Under the pieces are notes generated by a model that was not told the DNA's origin, ran no database searches, and worked only from the letters and a program-made list of their open reading frames with translations. The position numbers were made by a program, and so were the translations under genes. Below are positions 36,471 through 44,664 of a stretch of DNA of 64,000 nucleotides, piece after piece. Location: positions 186,001 through 250,000 of the forward strand of contig NZ_JARXXP010000003.1 in assembly GCF_029893965.1 (NCBI RefSeq), given 5' to 3'. Position 1 is the stretch's first letter. Each line of letters opens with the position of its first letter. The DNA is from Paenibacillus sp. PastM-3. GTDB lineage: Bacteria; Bacillota; Bacilli; Paenibacillales; Paenibacillaceae.

Positions 36471-36623
36471 TGTTTTTTCGGATCCATGGACAGCCTGTTA
36501 CGAGAAATGGGCGCATTTTTTTATCAAACCATTAACGCTTGATGTCATTTTCGTATTATACTGGGTTAAAGCGATAAACCAAAATATAAGCTACATAGAG
36601 CGAAATAGGGAGTGAATGGAACT

Positions 36624-37877
36624 TTGTCACTTTATGTCATGAAATTCGGAGGCAGCTCCGTCGGCGACATTGAACGTATGAAACGTGTCGCTAAGCGCAT
36701 CGCAGACAAGCAGGATGAAGGACACCGCTGCGTTGTGGTTGTATCCGCTATGGGAGATACTACGGATGATCTGATCGACCAGGCCAAGGCGCTGAATGAG
36801 CAGCCGCCGGCGCGTGAAATGGATATGCTGATGACAACCGGCGAACAGATCTCGGTTGCGCTGCTGTCCATCGCCCTGCACGGGATCGGCAGAAATGCCG
36901 TCTCATATACAGGCTGGCAGGCAGGGTTCCGGACAGATGAGACCCACGGCCGGGCCCGGATTAACGAAATCGTTCCGCGGCGTGTGCTGGAGTCGCTGGA
37001 GCGCGAACAGATCGTGATTGTGGCCGGCTTCCAGGGGATGACGCTGGACGGCGAGATTACAACGCTGGGACGCGGAGGCTCCGATACAACCGCAGTAGCA
37101 CTGGCAGCTGCGATTAAGGCGGATGTCTGCGAGATTTATACCGATGTGGACGGCATTTATTCCACTGATCCGCGGATCGTCAAGACGGCGCGCAAGCTGA
37201 AGGAAATCTCTTATGACGAGATGCTGGAGCTGGCCAATCTGGGCGCAGCGGTACTCCACCCCCGGGCTGTAGAGTATGCCAAGAGATATCAGGTGAAGCT
37301 GGTCGTCAGATCAAGCTTTAATCATAATGAAGGTACTGTAGTTAAGGAGGAAGCAAGCATGGAGCAGGGAGTAGTAGTAAGCGGAATCGCATATGACAAG
37401 AATGTAGCGCGGATCAGTATTCTGGGAGTGCCGGATGTGCCGGGTGTACTCGCCCAGGTATTCGGCAAGCTGGCTGCTGAAGGCGTCGATGTGGATATTA
37501 TCGTGCAGAGCGGCGTTCAGAACGGCACAGCCGACTTTTCCTTTACAGTAGGGCTGGGTGATTTGGCCCGGGCCAAAGAGGTTATTGAAGGGCTGCACAG
37601 CGAGCTGCCTTATCGTGAAGTAACCTCGGAAGACAATCTGGTCAAAGTCTCGATCGTCGGTGCTGGAATGGTCAGCCATCCGGGTGTTGCCGCGCAGATG
37701 TTCGAAGTGATCTCCGGCCAGGGCGTAAGCATCAAGATGGTCAGCACCTCCGAAATCAAGGTATCCTGTGTCATTGAATCCGGCAACCTTCAGCAGATTA
37801 TTCAGGCGCTTCACACCGCCTATAACCTGGATACAGAAGAGCAGGCCTTCGTTGGCGGGCCTAAGGACCGCAGATAG
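36624..37877 (+). CDS. lysC: Aspartate kinase (LysC type, ACT-regulated)
   Basis: Phosphorylates aspartate in the first step to lysine, threonine, methionine and diaminopimelate. 417 residues from a TTG at 36624 (AGGGAG upstream); a GTG at 36612 is also in frame but is part of the SD. Signatures are 'VMKFGGSSVGD' at the N-terminus, 'TTLGRGGSDTTAVALAAAI' near 150-170, and two ACT domains (~265-335 and ~345-410) for feedback control. An internal start with its own SD lies at 37359, which suggests a class with alpha and beta subunits. Confidence 0.92.
   Translation: MSLYVMKFGGSSVGDIERMKRVAKRIADKQDEGHRCVVVVSAMGDTTDDLIDQAKALNEQPPAREMDMLMTTGEQISVALLSIALHGIGRNAVSYTGWQAGFRTDETHGRARINEIVPRRVLESLEREQIVIVAGFQGMTLDGEITTLGRGGSDTTAVALAAAIKADVCEIYTDVDGIYSTDPRIVKTARKLKEISYDEMLELANLGAAVLHPRAVEYAKRYQVKLVVRSSFNHNEGTVVKEEASMEQGVVVSGIAYDKNVARISILGVPDVPGVLAQVFGKLAAEGVDVDIIVQSGVQNGTADFSFTVGLGDLARAKEVIEGLHSELPYREVTSEDNLVKVSIVGAGMVSHPGVAAQMFEVISGQGVSIKMVSTSEIKVSCVIESGNLQQIIQALHTAYNLDTEEQAFVGGPKDRR
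37359..37877 (+). CDS. Internal in-frame start: aspartokinase beta subunit (ACT domains)
   Basis: ATG at 37359 is preceded by AAGGAGG (37344-37350) with 8-nt spacing inside lysC. Translation there gives a 172-residue ACT-only protein beginning MEQGVVVSGIAY. The B. subtilis lysC gene makes its beta subunit in the same way from a similarly placed methionine. Whether both products are made here is inference. Confidence 0.65.
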   Translation: MEQGVVVSGIAYDKNVARISILGVPDVPGVLAQVFGKLAAEGVDVDIIVQSGVQNGTADFSFTVGLGDLARAKEVIEGLHSELPYREVTSEDNLVKVSIVGAGMVSHPGVAAQMFEVISGQGVSIKMVSTSEIKVSCVIESGNLQQIIQALHTAYNLDTEEQAFVGGPKDRR

Positions 37878-37889
37878 GAATTAGAGCAG

Positions 37890-37931
37890 GGATGTTTCTT
37901 CAGCCTGAGGGCTGGGGGAGCATCCTTTTTT
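37890..37931 (+). terminator. lysC terminator
   Basis: GGATG (37890-37894), inner CAGCC-TGAG-GGCTG, CATCC (37921-37925), TTTTTT. Confidence 0.8.
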
Positions 37932-37957
37932 AGTGCGCTTGTTGCCGCCGATTGCTG

Positions 37958-38140
37958 TAACGGACTCAGGAGGCGTTATTTCGTACTTTCTGCGCCATTT
38001 TCTACACTAACGGACACAGATAACGTTAGTTGCGCCGAAAAGTTCGGATATGGCCGTTTGGGTAGCGGATAACGGCTCTGGTGTCCTTTAGTTCCCGCAG
38101 GAGCAGGGGATTCCGGAAATATCGTCATTTGAGTCCGTTA
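37958..38140. repeat. Mirror-symmetric repeat array B (TAACGGACTC family)
   Basis: Direct units TAACGGACTC (37958) and TAACGGACAC (38008) are 50 nt apart. Inverted units end at 38090 (TAAAGGACAC on the minus strand) and 38140 (TAACGGACTC), also 50 nt apart. Both mirror sums are 76098, so the symmetry is exact about 38049. The first ~25 nt of each unit are conserved, including CGTTATTTC near positions 17-25; the remainder is not. It lies between convergent lysC and the YitT gene. Confidence 0.75.
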
Positions 38141-38188
38141 GGTTTGATAGGTTACCTGGATTAAGATGAAATATATCCGGGAGTTTTG

Positions 38189-38236
38189 AAAAAGAGCCTG
38201 TATTCTCGCCGGTTGCCGGGGATTACAGGCTCTTTT
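38189..38236 (-). terminator. Terminator of the YitT-family gene
   Basis: AAAAGAGCCTGTA (38190-38202) and TACAGGCTCTTTT (38224-38236) form a 13-bp stem; on the minus strand it is followed by a short T-rich tail. Confidence 0.8.
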
Positions 38237-38251
38237 CCATAATCAATCTGG

Positions 38252-39118
38252 CTAACTCAGCCGTCTGAAACGGCCCACGATCTCTACCGTCTCCAGCACG
38301 TTCACGAACGATTTCGGGTCCGTCTCAAGAATGGTCTTGCGCAGCTCGGCCAGCTCATAGCGTGTCGTAACGGTCATCAGCATCGTGTTGCCTTCATGAC
38401 TGTAACCGCCCTCCGCGTTGACTACAGTGACCCCGTGGGGCAACTGGGTAAGCCGGCTGAGCATCTTTTCCCGTTCCTGGGTGACGATGAAGCAGGTCAG
38501 CTTGACGTGGCGGATATGAATCATATCTACGACCCGGCTTTTGACGAAAATACAGAGCATTGCATAAAGGGCGGAATCCCAGCTTTTGAAAAAGCCCAGG
38601 CTCAGGATGACCAGACCGTCCAGCACGAACAGTACAGTCCCCATCGGAATATCGCGTTTGCGGGTAATGATCGAGCCCAAAATATCAAATCCCCCTGAAG
38701 AGCCCCCCGCACGAAGCGAAAATCCAACCCCGCAGGCAATAATGACTCCGCCGAAAATGCTGGCCAGGATCGGGTCCTTGGTCAGCTTGATGACCGGAAT
38801 GACGGTCAGGAACCAGGTGGTGGAGAGGACAGACAGCATGCTTAAGCATATGTATTTTTTGCCTACGGCCACAAAGCCCCAGATCAGAATCGGAAAGTTG
38901 ATTGCAAAATAGTACAGTGAAATATACTTGGGATTTGTGAGATAACCGATAATGGAAGCCGTTCCGGCCACTCCGCCGCTCAGCAGCTGATGCGGAATGA
39001 GAAACAGCCGGAGGCCGCTGGCTACCATAAAAGCTGAAAGAATGATGACAGCTACATCTTTTACCTGCCTCGCAACTGTGCTTGATACTAGCGGTACTAC
39101 GAGATTACGAACATGCAT
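38252..39118 (-). CDS. YitT-family membrane protein
   Basis: 288 residues: five to six hydrophobic segments in the N-terminal two-thirds (YitT/DUF161: 'HQLLSGGVAGTASIIGYLT', 'GGVIIACGVGFSLRAGGSSGGFDILGSI') and a soluble C-terminal DUF2179 domain ('GVTVVNAEGGYSHEGNTMLMTVTTRYELAELRKTI'). Widespread in Bacillota, often in several copies; transport role not established. The start follows AGAGGGGA. Convergent with lysC. Confidence 0.88.
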   Translation of the reverse strand: MHVRNLVVPLVSSTVARQVKDVAVIILSAFMVASGLRLFLIPHQLLSGGVAGTASIIGYLTNPKYISLYYFAINFPILIWGFVAVGKKYICLSMLSVLSTTWFLTVIPVIKLTKDPILASIFGGVIIACGVGFSLRAGGSSGGFDILGSIITRKRDIPMGTVLFVLDGLVILSLGFFKSWDSALYAMLCIFVKSRVVDMIHIRHVKLTCFIVTQEREKMLSRLTQLPHGVTVVNAEGGYSHEGNTMLMTVTTRYELAELRKTILETDPKSFVNVLETVEIVGRFRRLS

Positions 39119-39350
39119 GCTAAAATTCCCCTCTTTTTTTTCTTAGTCTATCCAATGACATAAGCTTCTATTTCCCGTTTGTTGATTAACAAAATTATTT
39201 TATCACACTGATGATATTTTTTTATGAATTGTTTCTCTATGATTTCTTTCACATCCCAGGTGCGGCTGCGCCTATTTTCGCTTGTCTAAAGTGGACAGCT
39301 TGCGCATATCCATGGATAACAGCAGATTTGAATAAAAGGAGCTGAACAGA

Positions 39351-39614
39351 TTGGACAAGTATGTTAGCTGGATGGCGATTTTGCGACTGCTGTCCGGCAG
39401 TGTGGAGATTACGGCGGCACTGATTATGCTGAAGCTGAACCAGGTGGACAAGGCGCTGGCGGTCAATTCAGGACTGGCCCTCGTAGGGCCGACGATTCTC
39501 ATTCTGACAACGGCTGTCGGGCTTACGGGGATGGCGCAGGAGCTGTCCTGGGGCAAGCTGGGCTGGATCGGCTGCGGGGTGGCTTTTCTCTTAATCGGTA
39601 TTCTAAAAAAATGA
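39351..39614 (+). CDS. yqhV: Small membrane protein YqhV
   Basis: 87 residues with three hydrophobic segments ('WMAILRLLSGSVEITAALIMLKLN', 'LALVGPTILILTTAVGL', 'GCGVAFLLIGIL'). TTG start at 39351 with AAGGAG upstream. It precedes spoIIIAA by ~80 bp, the position of yqhV in B. subtilis. Function unknown; possibly sporulation-related by location. Confidence 0.8.
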   Translation: MDKYVSWMAILRLLSGSVEITAALIMLKLNQVDKALAVNSGLALVGPTILILTTAVGLTGMAQELSWGKLGWIGCGVAFLLIGILKK

Positions 39615-39697
39615 TAGATGATAGGCATAAAGCTCAGGTACAAGCATAAATATGGAATAAAGCTATAAAAGTAGAGGACAGCTTGGGGGTACATTGT

Positions 39698-40690
39698 ATG
39701 GCTAATGACTGGCTTTTCCTGTTTCCCGAAAAAGTAAGGGCGATGCTGAGCGGACTTCCCGCCCATCTTCTGGCGAGGCTGGAAGAGGTCAGGGTCAGGG
39801 AAGGGCGCCCGCTGGAGATTAATTACTCCGGCAAATACCATTTCCTCTGCGCAAACGGCAGTCTGACCCAGCTTCCCGCAGAAGCGTACAAGCCAAGCCG
39901 GGAGGATACGCACCGGCTGCTTGATCTCATCAGCAATCATTCCCTCTATACGATGGAAGAGGAGCTGCGCAAGGGCTTTATCACGATTCCCGGCGGACAC
40001 CGGATCGGCCTTTCCGGCCGGACGGTGCTCAGCGGAGGCGGGGTTGAGCATCTGCGCGACATTACCGGCTTCAATGTCCGGATTGCCCGCGAGCTTCACG
40101 GCATTGCCGACAGCGTCCTGCCGTATCTGGTGGAGCGGGGCCGGCAGCGGATCATGCATACGCTGATCCTCTCGCCGCCGCAGCACGGCAAGACCACGCT
40201 GCTGCGTGATCTCGCCAGGCAGATCTCCGCCGGCAGCCCGGAAGGCAGCCGCCCCGGGCTCAAGGTCGGCATCGTGGACGAGCGCTCGGAGATTGCCGGC
40301 AGCCGCCGCGGCATCCCGGCCTTTGATGTCGGGCCGCGCACCGACATCCTCGACGGCTGCCCGAAAGCGGAGGGGATGATGATGATGATCCGCTCCCTCT
40401 CGCCAGAGGTGCTTGTCGCTGATGAGATCGGGCGCCATGAGGATGCCGAAGCGGTAACAGAAGCGCTGCATGCCGGAATCTCCGTGGTAGCCACGGCCCA
40501 CGGCAAGGAAGTGTCCGAGCTGGCCCGGCGTCCGGGCCTGGGGGGCCTGCTGGAGCACCGGATGTTTGAGCGGTACATCATTCTGCACCGCACCGAGGCA
40601 GGGCTGACCTTCCGCATTCTGGACGGGCAGAAGCGGGGGCTGTTGCTCATAACGCCGGAAGAGCAGCAAGGCGGTGAACGCCGTGCTTAA
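39698..40690 (+). CDS. spoIIIAA: Stage III sporulation protein AA (ATPase)
   Basis: A 330-residue secretion-type ATPase of the channel linking mother cell and forespore. It has Walker A 'SPPQHGKTTLLRDLARQ' (~residues 160-177), an Asp box in 'GIVDERSEIAG' and 'VLVADEIGRHEDA' (Walker B). The ATG at 39698 after GGGGG is preferred over a TTG at 39683. First gene of the eight-gene spoIIIA operon (39.7-45.6 kb), normally read by sigma-E in the mother cell; GCATAA/GCATAAAT at about 39625/39644 is only a weak sigma-E-like candidate. Confidence 0.95.
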   Translation: MANDWLFLFPEKVRAMLSGLPAHLLARLEEVRVREGRPLEINYSGKYHFLCANGSLTQLPAEAYKPSREDTHRLLDLISNHSLYTMEEELRKGFITIPGGHRIGLSGRTVLSGGGVEHLRDITGFNVRIARELHGIADSVLPYLVERGRQRIMHTLILSPPQHGKTTLLRDLARQISAGSPEGSRPGLKVGIVDERSEIAGSRRGIPAFDVGPRTDILDGCPKAEGMMMMIRSLSPEVLVADEIGRHEDAEAVTEALHAGISVVATAHGKEVSELARRPGLGGLLEHRMFERYIILHRTEAGLTFRILDGQKRGLLLITPEEQQGGERRA

Positions 40691-41201
40691 ACTGCTGGGT
40701 GCCGTCCTGGTTGTGCTGGCCGGCACGCTGGCCGGGTTCACCCGGGCTGCCCAGTATGCAGACAGGCCGCGGAACATCAGGGGGCTGATCGCCGCGCTGC
40801 AGCGGCTGGAGACAGAGATTCTCTACGGCTACACCCCGCTTCCGGAGGCGCTGCAGCGGATCGGGCAGCAGTCGAAGGGGCCGCTGCAGGCCCTTTTTAC
40901 CACCGCTGCCCAGGAGATGAGCCCGCCGCTGGACCACAGTGCAGAGGTGGCTTTCAGGCGGGCGATGGAGCTTCATTTCCGTTCCGCTGCACTGAAGAGT
41001 GCAGAGCGGGAAATTCTCCGCCAGCTGAGCTGCACACTGGGCACAAGCGACAGGTCGAATCAGAGCACGCATATTGCACTGGCTTTGCAGCAATTGAAGC
41101 AGGAAGAGACAGCGGCCAGAGAAGATCAGGGCAAATATGAAAAAATGAGCAAAAGCCTGGGTCTGCTGCTTGGAGTACTGATCGTCATTTTGATCTTTTA
41201 G
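40683..41201 (+). CDS. spoIIIAB: Stage III sporulation protein AB
   Basis: 172 residues with an N-terminal and a C-terminal hydrophobic segment and a helical core, resembling type II secretion GspF-like folds. The GTG at 40683 (AAGGCGGT upstream) gives 'VLKLLGAVLVVLAGTLAGF', matching the family start; a GTG at 40674 is less likely. Overlaps spoIIIAA by 8 bp. Confidence 0.92.
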   Translation: MLKLLGAVLVVLAGTLAGFTRAAQYADRPRNIRGLIAALQRLETEILYGYTPLPEALQRIGQQSKGPLQALFTTAAQEMSPPLDHSAEVAFRRAMELHFRSAALKSAEREILRQLSCTLGTSDRSNQSTHIALALQQLKQEETAAREDQGKYEKMSKSLGLLLGVLIVILIF

Positions 41202-41214
41202 CGAGGTGCCAGGA

Positions 41215-41418
41215 ATGAATATTGAAGTCAACGCGATTTTTCAAATCGCCGGCATCGGCATCATCATTGCCATGATCCATACGGTACTCAAGCAGATGGG
41301 GAAAGAGGACATCGCCCACTGGGTAACGATTGTCGGGTTTATCATCGTGCTTTTCATGGTGATCCGGATGCTGGACGGACTGCTTCAGGAAATCAAAACG
41401 ATTTTTCTTTTTCAGTAG
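41215..41418 (+). CDS. spoIIIAC: Stage III sporulation protein AC
   Basis: A 67-residue protein with two membrane helices ('IFQIAGIGIIIAMIHTVLKQMG' and 'VTIVGFIIVLFMVIRML'). Member of the SpoIIIA transmembrane complex. ATG at 41215 with GAGGTG upstream; the in-frame ATG at 41206 lies too close to it. Confidence 0.93.
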   Translation: MNIEVNAIFQIAGIGIIIAMIHTVLKQMGKEDIAHWVTIVGFIIVLFMVIRMLDGLLQEIKTIFLFQ

Positions 41419-41427
41419 GCAGGCAGT

Positions 41428-41817
41428 ATGGAAATTATCCAGGTAGTAGGAATCGGACTGTTGACGACGGTGCTGATCCTCGTGCTGAAGGAACAAAAGC
41501 CGGTGTTCGCTTTTCTGCTGACTACGGCAGCGGGCATTCTGATCTTTCTGTTCCTGATCGGCAAGATCGGCACGATGCTCGGGACACTGGAGCGGGTAGC
41601 GGAGTCCTCTGGGATGGAAATGATCTATATCAAAACGGTGTTCAAAATCATCGGAATTTCTTATATTGCGGAGTTCGGGGCGCAGATTGTGCGGGATGCC
41701 GGGCAGGAGTCCATCGCCTCCAAGATCGAGCTGGCCGGCAAGGTCCTGATCATGGTGCTGGCGGTGCCGATCATCAGCATTATTATCGAAACGGTGATGA
41801 AGCTGCTGCCTGCCTGA
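41428..41817 (+). CDS. spoIIIAD: Stage III sporulation protein AD
   Basis: A 129-residue integral membrane protein with about four hydrophobic segments; family signature 'YIKTVFKIIGISYIAEFGAQIVRDAGQ' in the middle. Works with SpoIIIAC and SpoIIIAE in the mother-cell membrane part of the channel. Begins 9 bp after spoIIIAC. Confidence 0.94.
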   Translation: MEIIQVVGIGLLTTVLILVLKEQKPVFAFLLTTAAGILIFLFLIGKIGTMLGTLERVAESSGMEMIYIKTVFKIIGISYIAEFGAQIVRDAGQESIASKIELAGKVLIMVLAVPIISIIIETVMKLLPA

Positions 41818-41856
41818 ACCGAAGGCGGAGCAGGAGCAGCCGGAGAAAGGCGGGGA

Positions 41857-43089
41857 ATGCAGGAAATGCGGATGCACAAGACTCCTAAATTAAAAATACT
41901 GCTGCTGCTTCTGCCCTTTCTGCTGCTGCTCTGGTGCGGGGGAACCGCTTCGGCAACCGGCGCTCCGCCGCAGGCTTCAGGCGGGACCTCATCACCCGTA
42001 GACGGGTGGGTCAAGGGTCAGGTGGAGAACCTGCCGCTGGACGGGGTTGAGTCATACTGGGACCAGCTGATGCGGGAGTACGGCGGGTTCTTCCCGGACG
42101 GGCAGACCCCGTCGCTGATGGATATGCTGCTTCCCGGCGAGGACGGTCTAAGCTTTGCAGGCGTGCTGTCAGGCCTGGGCAAATTTATGTGGCATGAGGT
42201 GCTCTACAACGGCAAGCTGCTGGTCACGATCGTCATGGTCAGTGTACTCAGCATGATTCTGGAGACGCTGCAGACCGCTTTTGAACGCAAGGCCGTCAGC
42301 AAAATCGCTTATATGCTCTGCTATATGGTCGTGCTCGTCATTGCTGTCAACAGCTTCAATATTGCCATCGGCTATGCGAAGGATGCGATCGACCGGATGA
42401 TTGATTTCATGATGGCGATGATTCCGCTGCTGTTCGCGCTTCTCGCTTCGATGGGCAACATCGTCACTGTTTCCGTTACACATCCGCTGATTGTGTTCAT
42501 GATTCATACGGTCGGCACGCTGATTCACACGATTGTATTCCCGCTGCTCTTTTTCTCGGCCGTGCTGCATCTGGTGAGCGCCATTTCGGAGAAATACAAG
42601 CTGACTCAGCTGGCGAATCTGCTGCGCAATGTCGGGGCCGGGCTGCTGGGCGTGCTGCTGACGGTGTTCCTCGGCGTTATATCAGTCAGAGGCATCACCA
42701 GCTCGGTGACGGACGGTGTGACGATCCGTGCCGCCAAATATATCACCGGGAATTTCGTGCCTGTCATCGGCAAAATGTTCGCGGATGCCACCGACACCGT
42801 CATCTCGGCTTCGCTGCTGGTGAAGAATGCAATCGGGCTCTCAGGTGTCATTATCATCCTGTTCCTGTGCGCGTTCCCGGCAATCAAAATCCTGATTCTG
42901 GCGCTCATCTACAATGTCGCTGCAGCGGTCATGCAGCCGCTCGGCGAGACGCCAATCGTATCCTGTCTGCAGACGATCGGCAAAAGCATGATTTACGTCT
43001 TTGCAGCTCTGGCCGCCGTCTCCCTCATGTTCTTCCTGGCCGTGACGATCATGCTGACCGCAGGCAATGTCACGGTGATGATGAGGTGA
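41857..43089 (+). CDS. spoIIIAE: Stage III sporulation protein AE
   Basis: 410 residues: signal-peptide-like N-terminus ('LLLLLPFLLLLWCGGTASA'), a ~100-residue external segment and a polytopic domain of seven or more hydrophobic segments ('LICYMVVLVIAVNSFNIAIGYA'-type, 'LGVLLTVFLGVISVRG'). Largest membrane subunit of the SpoIIIA channel. ATG behind GGCGGGG. Confidence 0.94.
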   Translation: MQEMRMHKTPKLKILLLLLPFLLLLWCGGTASATGAPPQASGGTSSPVDGWVKGQVENLPLDGVESYWDQLMREYGGFFPDGQTPSLMDMLLPGEDGLSFAGVLSGLGKFMWHEVLYNGKLLVTIVMVSVLSMILETLQTAFERKAVSKIAYMLCYMVVLVIAVNSFNIAIGYAKDAIDRMIDFMMAMIPLLFALLASMGNIVTVSVTHPLIVFMIHTVGTLIHTIVFPLLFFSAVLHLVSAISEKYKLTQLANLLRNVGAGLLGVLLTVFLGVISVRGITSSVTDGVTIRAAKYITGNFVPVIGKMFADATDTVISASLLVKNAIGLSGVIIILFLCAFPAIKILILALIYNVAAAVMQPLGETPIVSCLQTIGKSMIYVFAALAAVSLMFFLAVTIMLTAGNVTVMMR

Positions 43090-43150
43090 GGCCAGCCGGT
43101 TCAGCCGGTTCAGAAAGCGGATGCCTACTAACGTTCAGGGGGTTAAACGT

Positions 43151-43942
43151 ATGACCTGGTTAGGCGGATGGCTGCGGGAGCTCATTCTGGTAGTCCTGAT
43201 GGCTGCCTTCGTAGAGATGCTGCTTCCGGGCAAGTCAATGGAGCGATACGCCAGGCTGGTGCTCAGCCTGCTGGTTCTTCTGACAATGCTGAGCCCGATT
43301 GTCTCTCTACTGAAAGGGGATGCCGCGAAGGAGCTGAGCCTGGCTCTCGGACAGCAGGAGCAGCAGGGCGGACTGCTCTCCGGGGCAGGCCGTGGCGCAG
43401 GTGAGCTGGAGCAGATTCTGGCCGACGGGCGGAGGCTGGCCGCAGGAGCCAGGGAGCAGGGCCTGCAGCTGGCTGCAGAGGAAGTGGCCGGGCAGATGCA
43501 GGAGCAGGTCGCCGGAAGTACAGGCCTGCAGGGGATCAAGGTGACGGTGAAGCTTGGGCTGGGCAAGGCGTCAGGCCTTGTCGGCGAAGAGGTTCCCGTA
43601 ATTACCGCAGTCACCGTGTCCCTGCCGGCGCCAGCCGGAGCAGGCCAGGCAGGCGGCGCGGAAGCAGAAGGGACGGACAGCCCTTCAGGTTCTGAACCGA
43701 TCCGGATTGAACCGGTAGTGCCTGTACAAGTGCAGATTGGCGGGGGCACCTCCGGCGGAGTGACGGAAGTAACAGCCGGGTCAACAGGCAATGCTTCCGG
43801 TGCCGGAGCTGACGGACAGAAGGCATCAGGCACAGCTGATGTAGCAGCTGACGAAATTAAGAAGCTGCTGGAAACGAACTGGAATCTGGAGCCCGGCATT
43901 ATCCGGGTCTCCGGCAGTACAGCGGGCACCGGGAAATCTTAA
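43151..43942 (+). CDS. spoIIIAF: Stage III sporulation protein AF, with long low-complexity tail
   Basis: 263 residues from the ATG at 43151 (GGGGG upstream), against 206 in B. subtilis. Two N-terminal membrane helices (~10-27 and 34-53) precede a ring-building-like domain to ~165. A Gly/Ala/Ser/Thr-rich insert follows ('GAGQAGGAEAEGTDSPSGSE' and later) before a conserved-looking end 'LLETNWNLEPGIIRVSGS'. The extension is the main oddity. Confidence 0.88.
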   Translation: MTWLGGWLRELILVVLMAAFVEMLLPGKSMERYARLVLSLLVLLTMLSPIVSLLKGDAAKELSLALGQQEQQGGLLSGAGRGAGELEQILADGRRLAAGAREQGLQLAAEEVAGQMQEQVAGSTGLQGIKVTVKLGLGKASGLVGEEVPVITAVTVSLPAPAGAGQAGGAEAEGTDSPSGSEPIRIEPVVPVQVQIGGGTSGGVTEVTAGSTGNASGAGADGQKASGTADVAADEIKKLLETNWNLEPGIIRVSGSTAGTGKS

Positions 43943-43973
43943 GAGGCAGCGCTAATGATGAGGGGGATAAGAA

Positions 43974-44615
43974 GTGGCCAACTGGTTAAAAAAGCTGGAG
44001 CAATGGGCAGGCGGAGGCTCCGGCAGTCCGAAAAGGAGTCATACCTTCCGCTGGCTGATCATTTTGGGACTGCTGGGCGTTGCGATCATGCTGTTCAACT
44101 CCTTTGTGAACGTGAAGAAGCTCGACAGCGAGAATACGGGGCGGGAACCGCCGGCTGTCGAATCCACGCAGACCACACTGCAGCAGGGGAATCTTAACAA
44201 CTCCGGCACTTTTGACAGTATTGAGCAGGCGATGGAGGAACGCACCAAGGAAATCCTGGAGAAAATCGTCGGTGTCGGAACGGTGGACATCATGGTTACG
44301 GTAGAGTCTACAGAGGAGATCGTTGTGACGCGGAATATGAATGATTCGCAGCAGCTCAGTGAAGAGACCGATGCCAGCGGCGGCAAGCGCCATACCACGC
44401 AATACACCAGGGACGGAGAAATCGTCACCTACAGTCAGTCGGGCGATGAGACTCCGATCATTACCAAACGGATCAAGCCGCAGGTGCGCGGCGTGCTTGT
44501 GGTAGCCAAAGGCGCCGAGAACAAGGTTGTCCGCGGTTTGATCGAGGAGGCCATCCAGAAAGGCCTGAATGTGCCAAGCTATCGCATTTCCGTTGTGCCG
44601 CGCAAGCAGGAATAG
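43974..44615 (+). CDS. spoIIIAG: Stage III sporulation protein AG
   Basis: A 213-residue single-pass protein (hydrophobic segment ~28-45) whose external domain contains a ring-building motif ('RTKEILEKIVGVGTVDIMVTVES' and 'GVLVVAKGAENKVVRGLIEEAIQKGL'). In B. subtilis it forms the large ring of the feeding-tube channel. GTG start at 43974 after GGGGG. Confidence 0.94.
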   Translation: MANWLKKLEQWAGGGSGSPKRSHTFRWLIILGLLGVAIMLFNSFVNVKKLDSENTGREPPAVESTQTTLQQGNLNNSGTFDSIEQAMEERTKEILEKIVGVGTVDIMVTVESTEEIVVTRNMNDSQQLSEETDASGGKRHTTQYTRDGEIVTYSQSGDETPIITKRIKPQVRGVLVVAKGAENKVVRGLIEEAIQKGLNVPSYRISVVPRKQE

Positions 44616-44664
44616 GCGGGCAAATCAGCAATAAATCCAATATTATTTTTAGGAGGAAAAGAAA

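Noticed and set aside
36404..36623. Lysine riboswitch before lysC
   Set aside because: The gap is only ~220 bp and holds a terminator of the preceding gene; no lysine-aptamer features are visible.
39272..40777. 501-codon minus-strand open frame across yqhV and spoIIIAA
   Set aside because: Antisense to two recognised genes; low-complexity composition and no domain.
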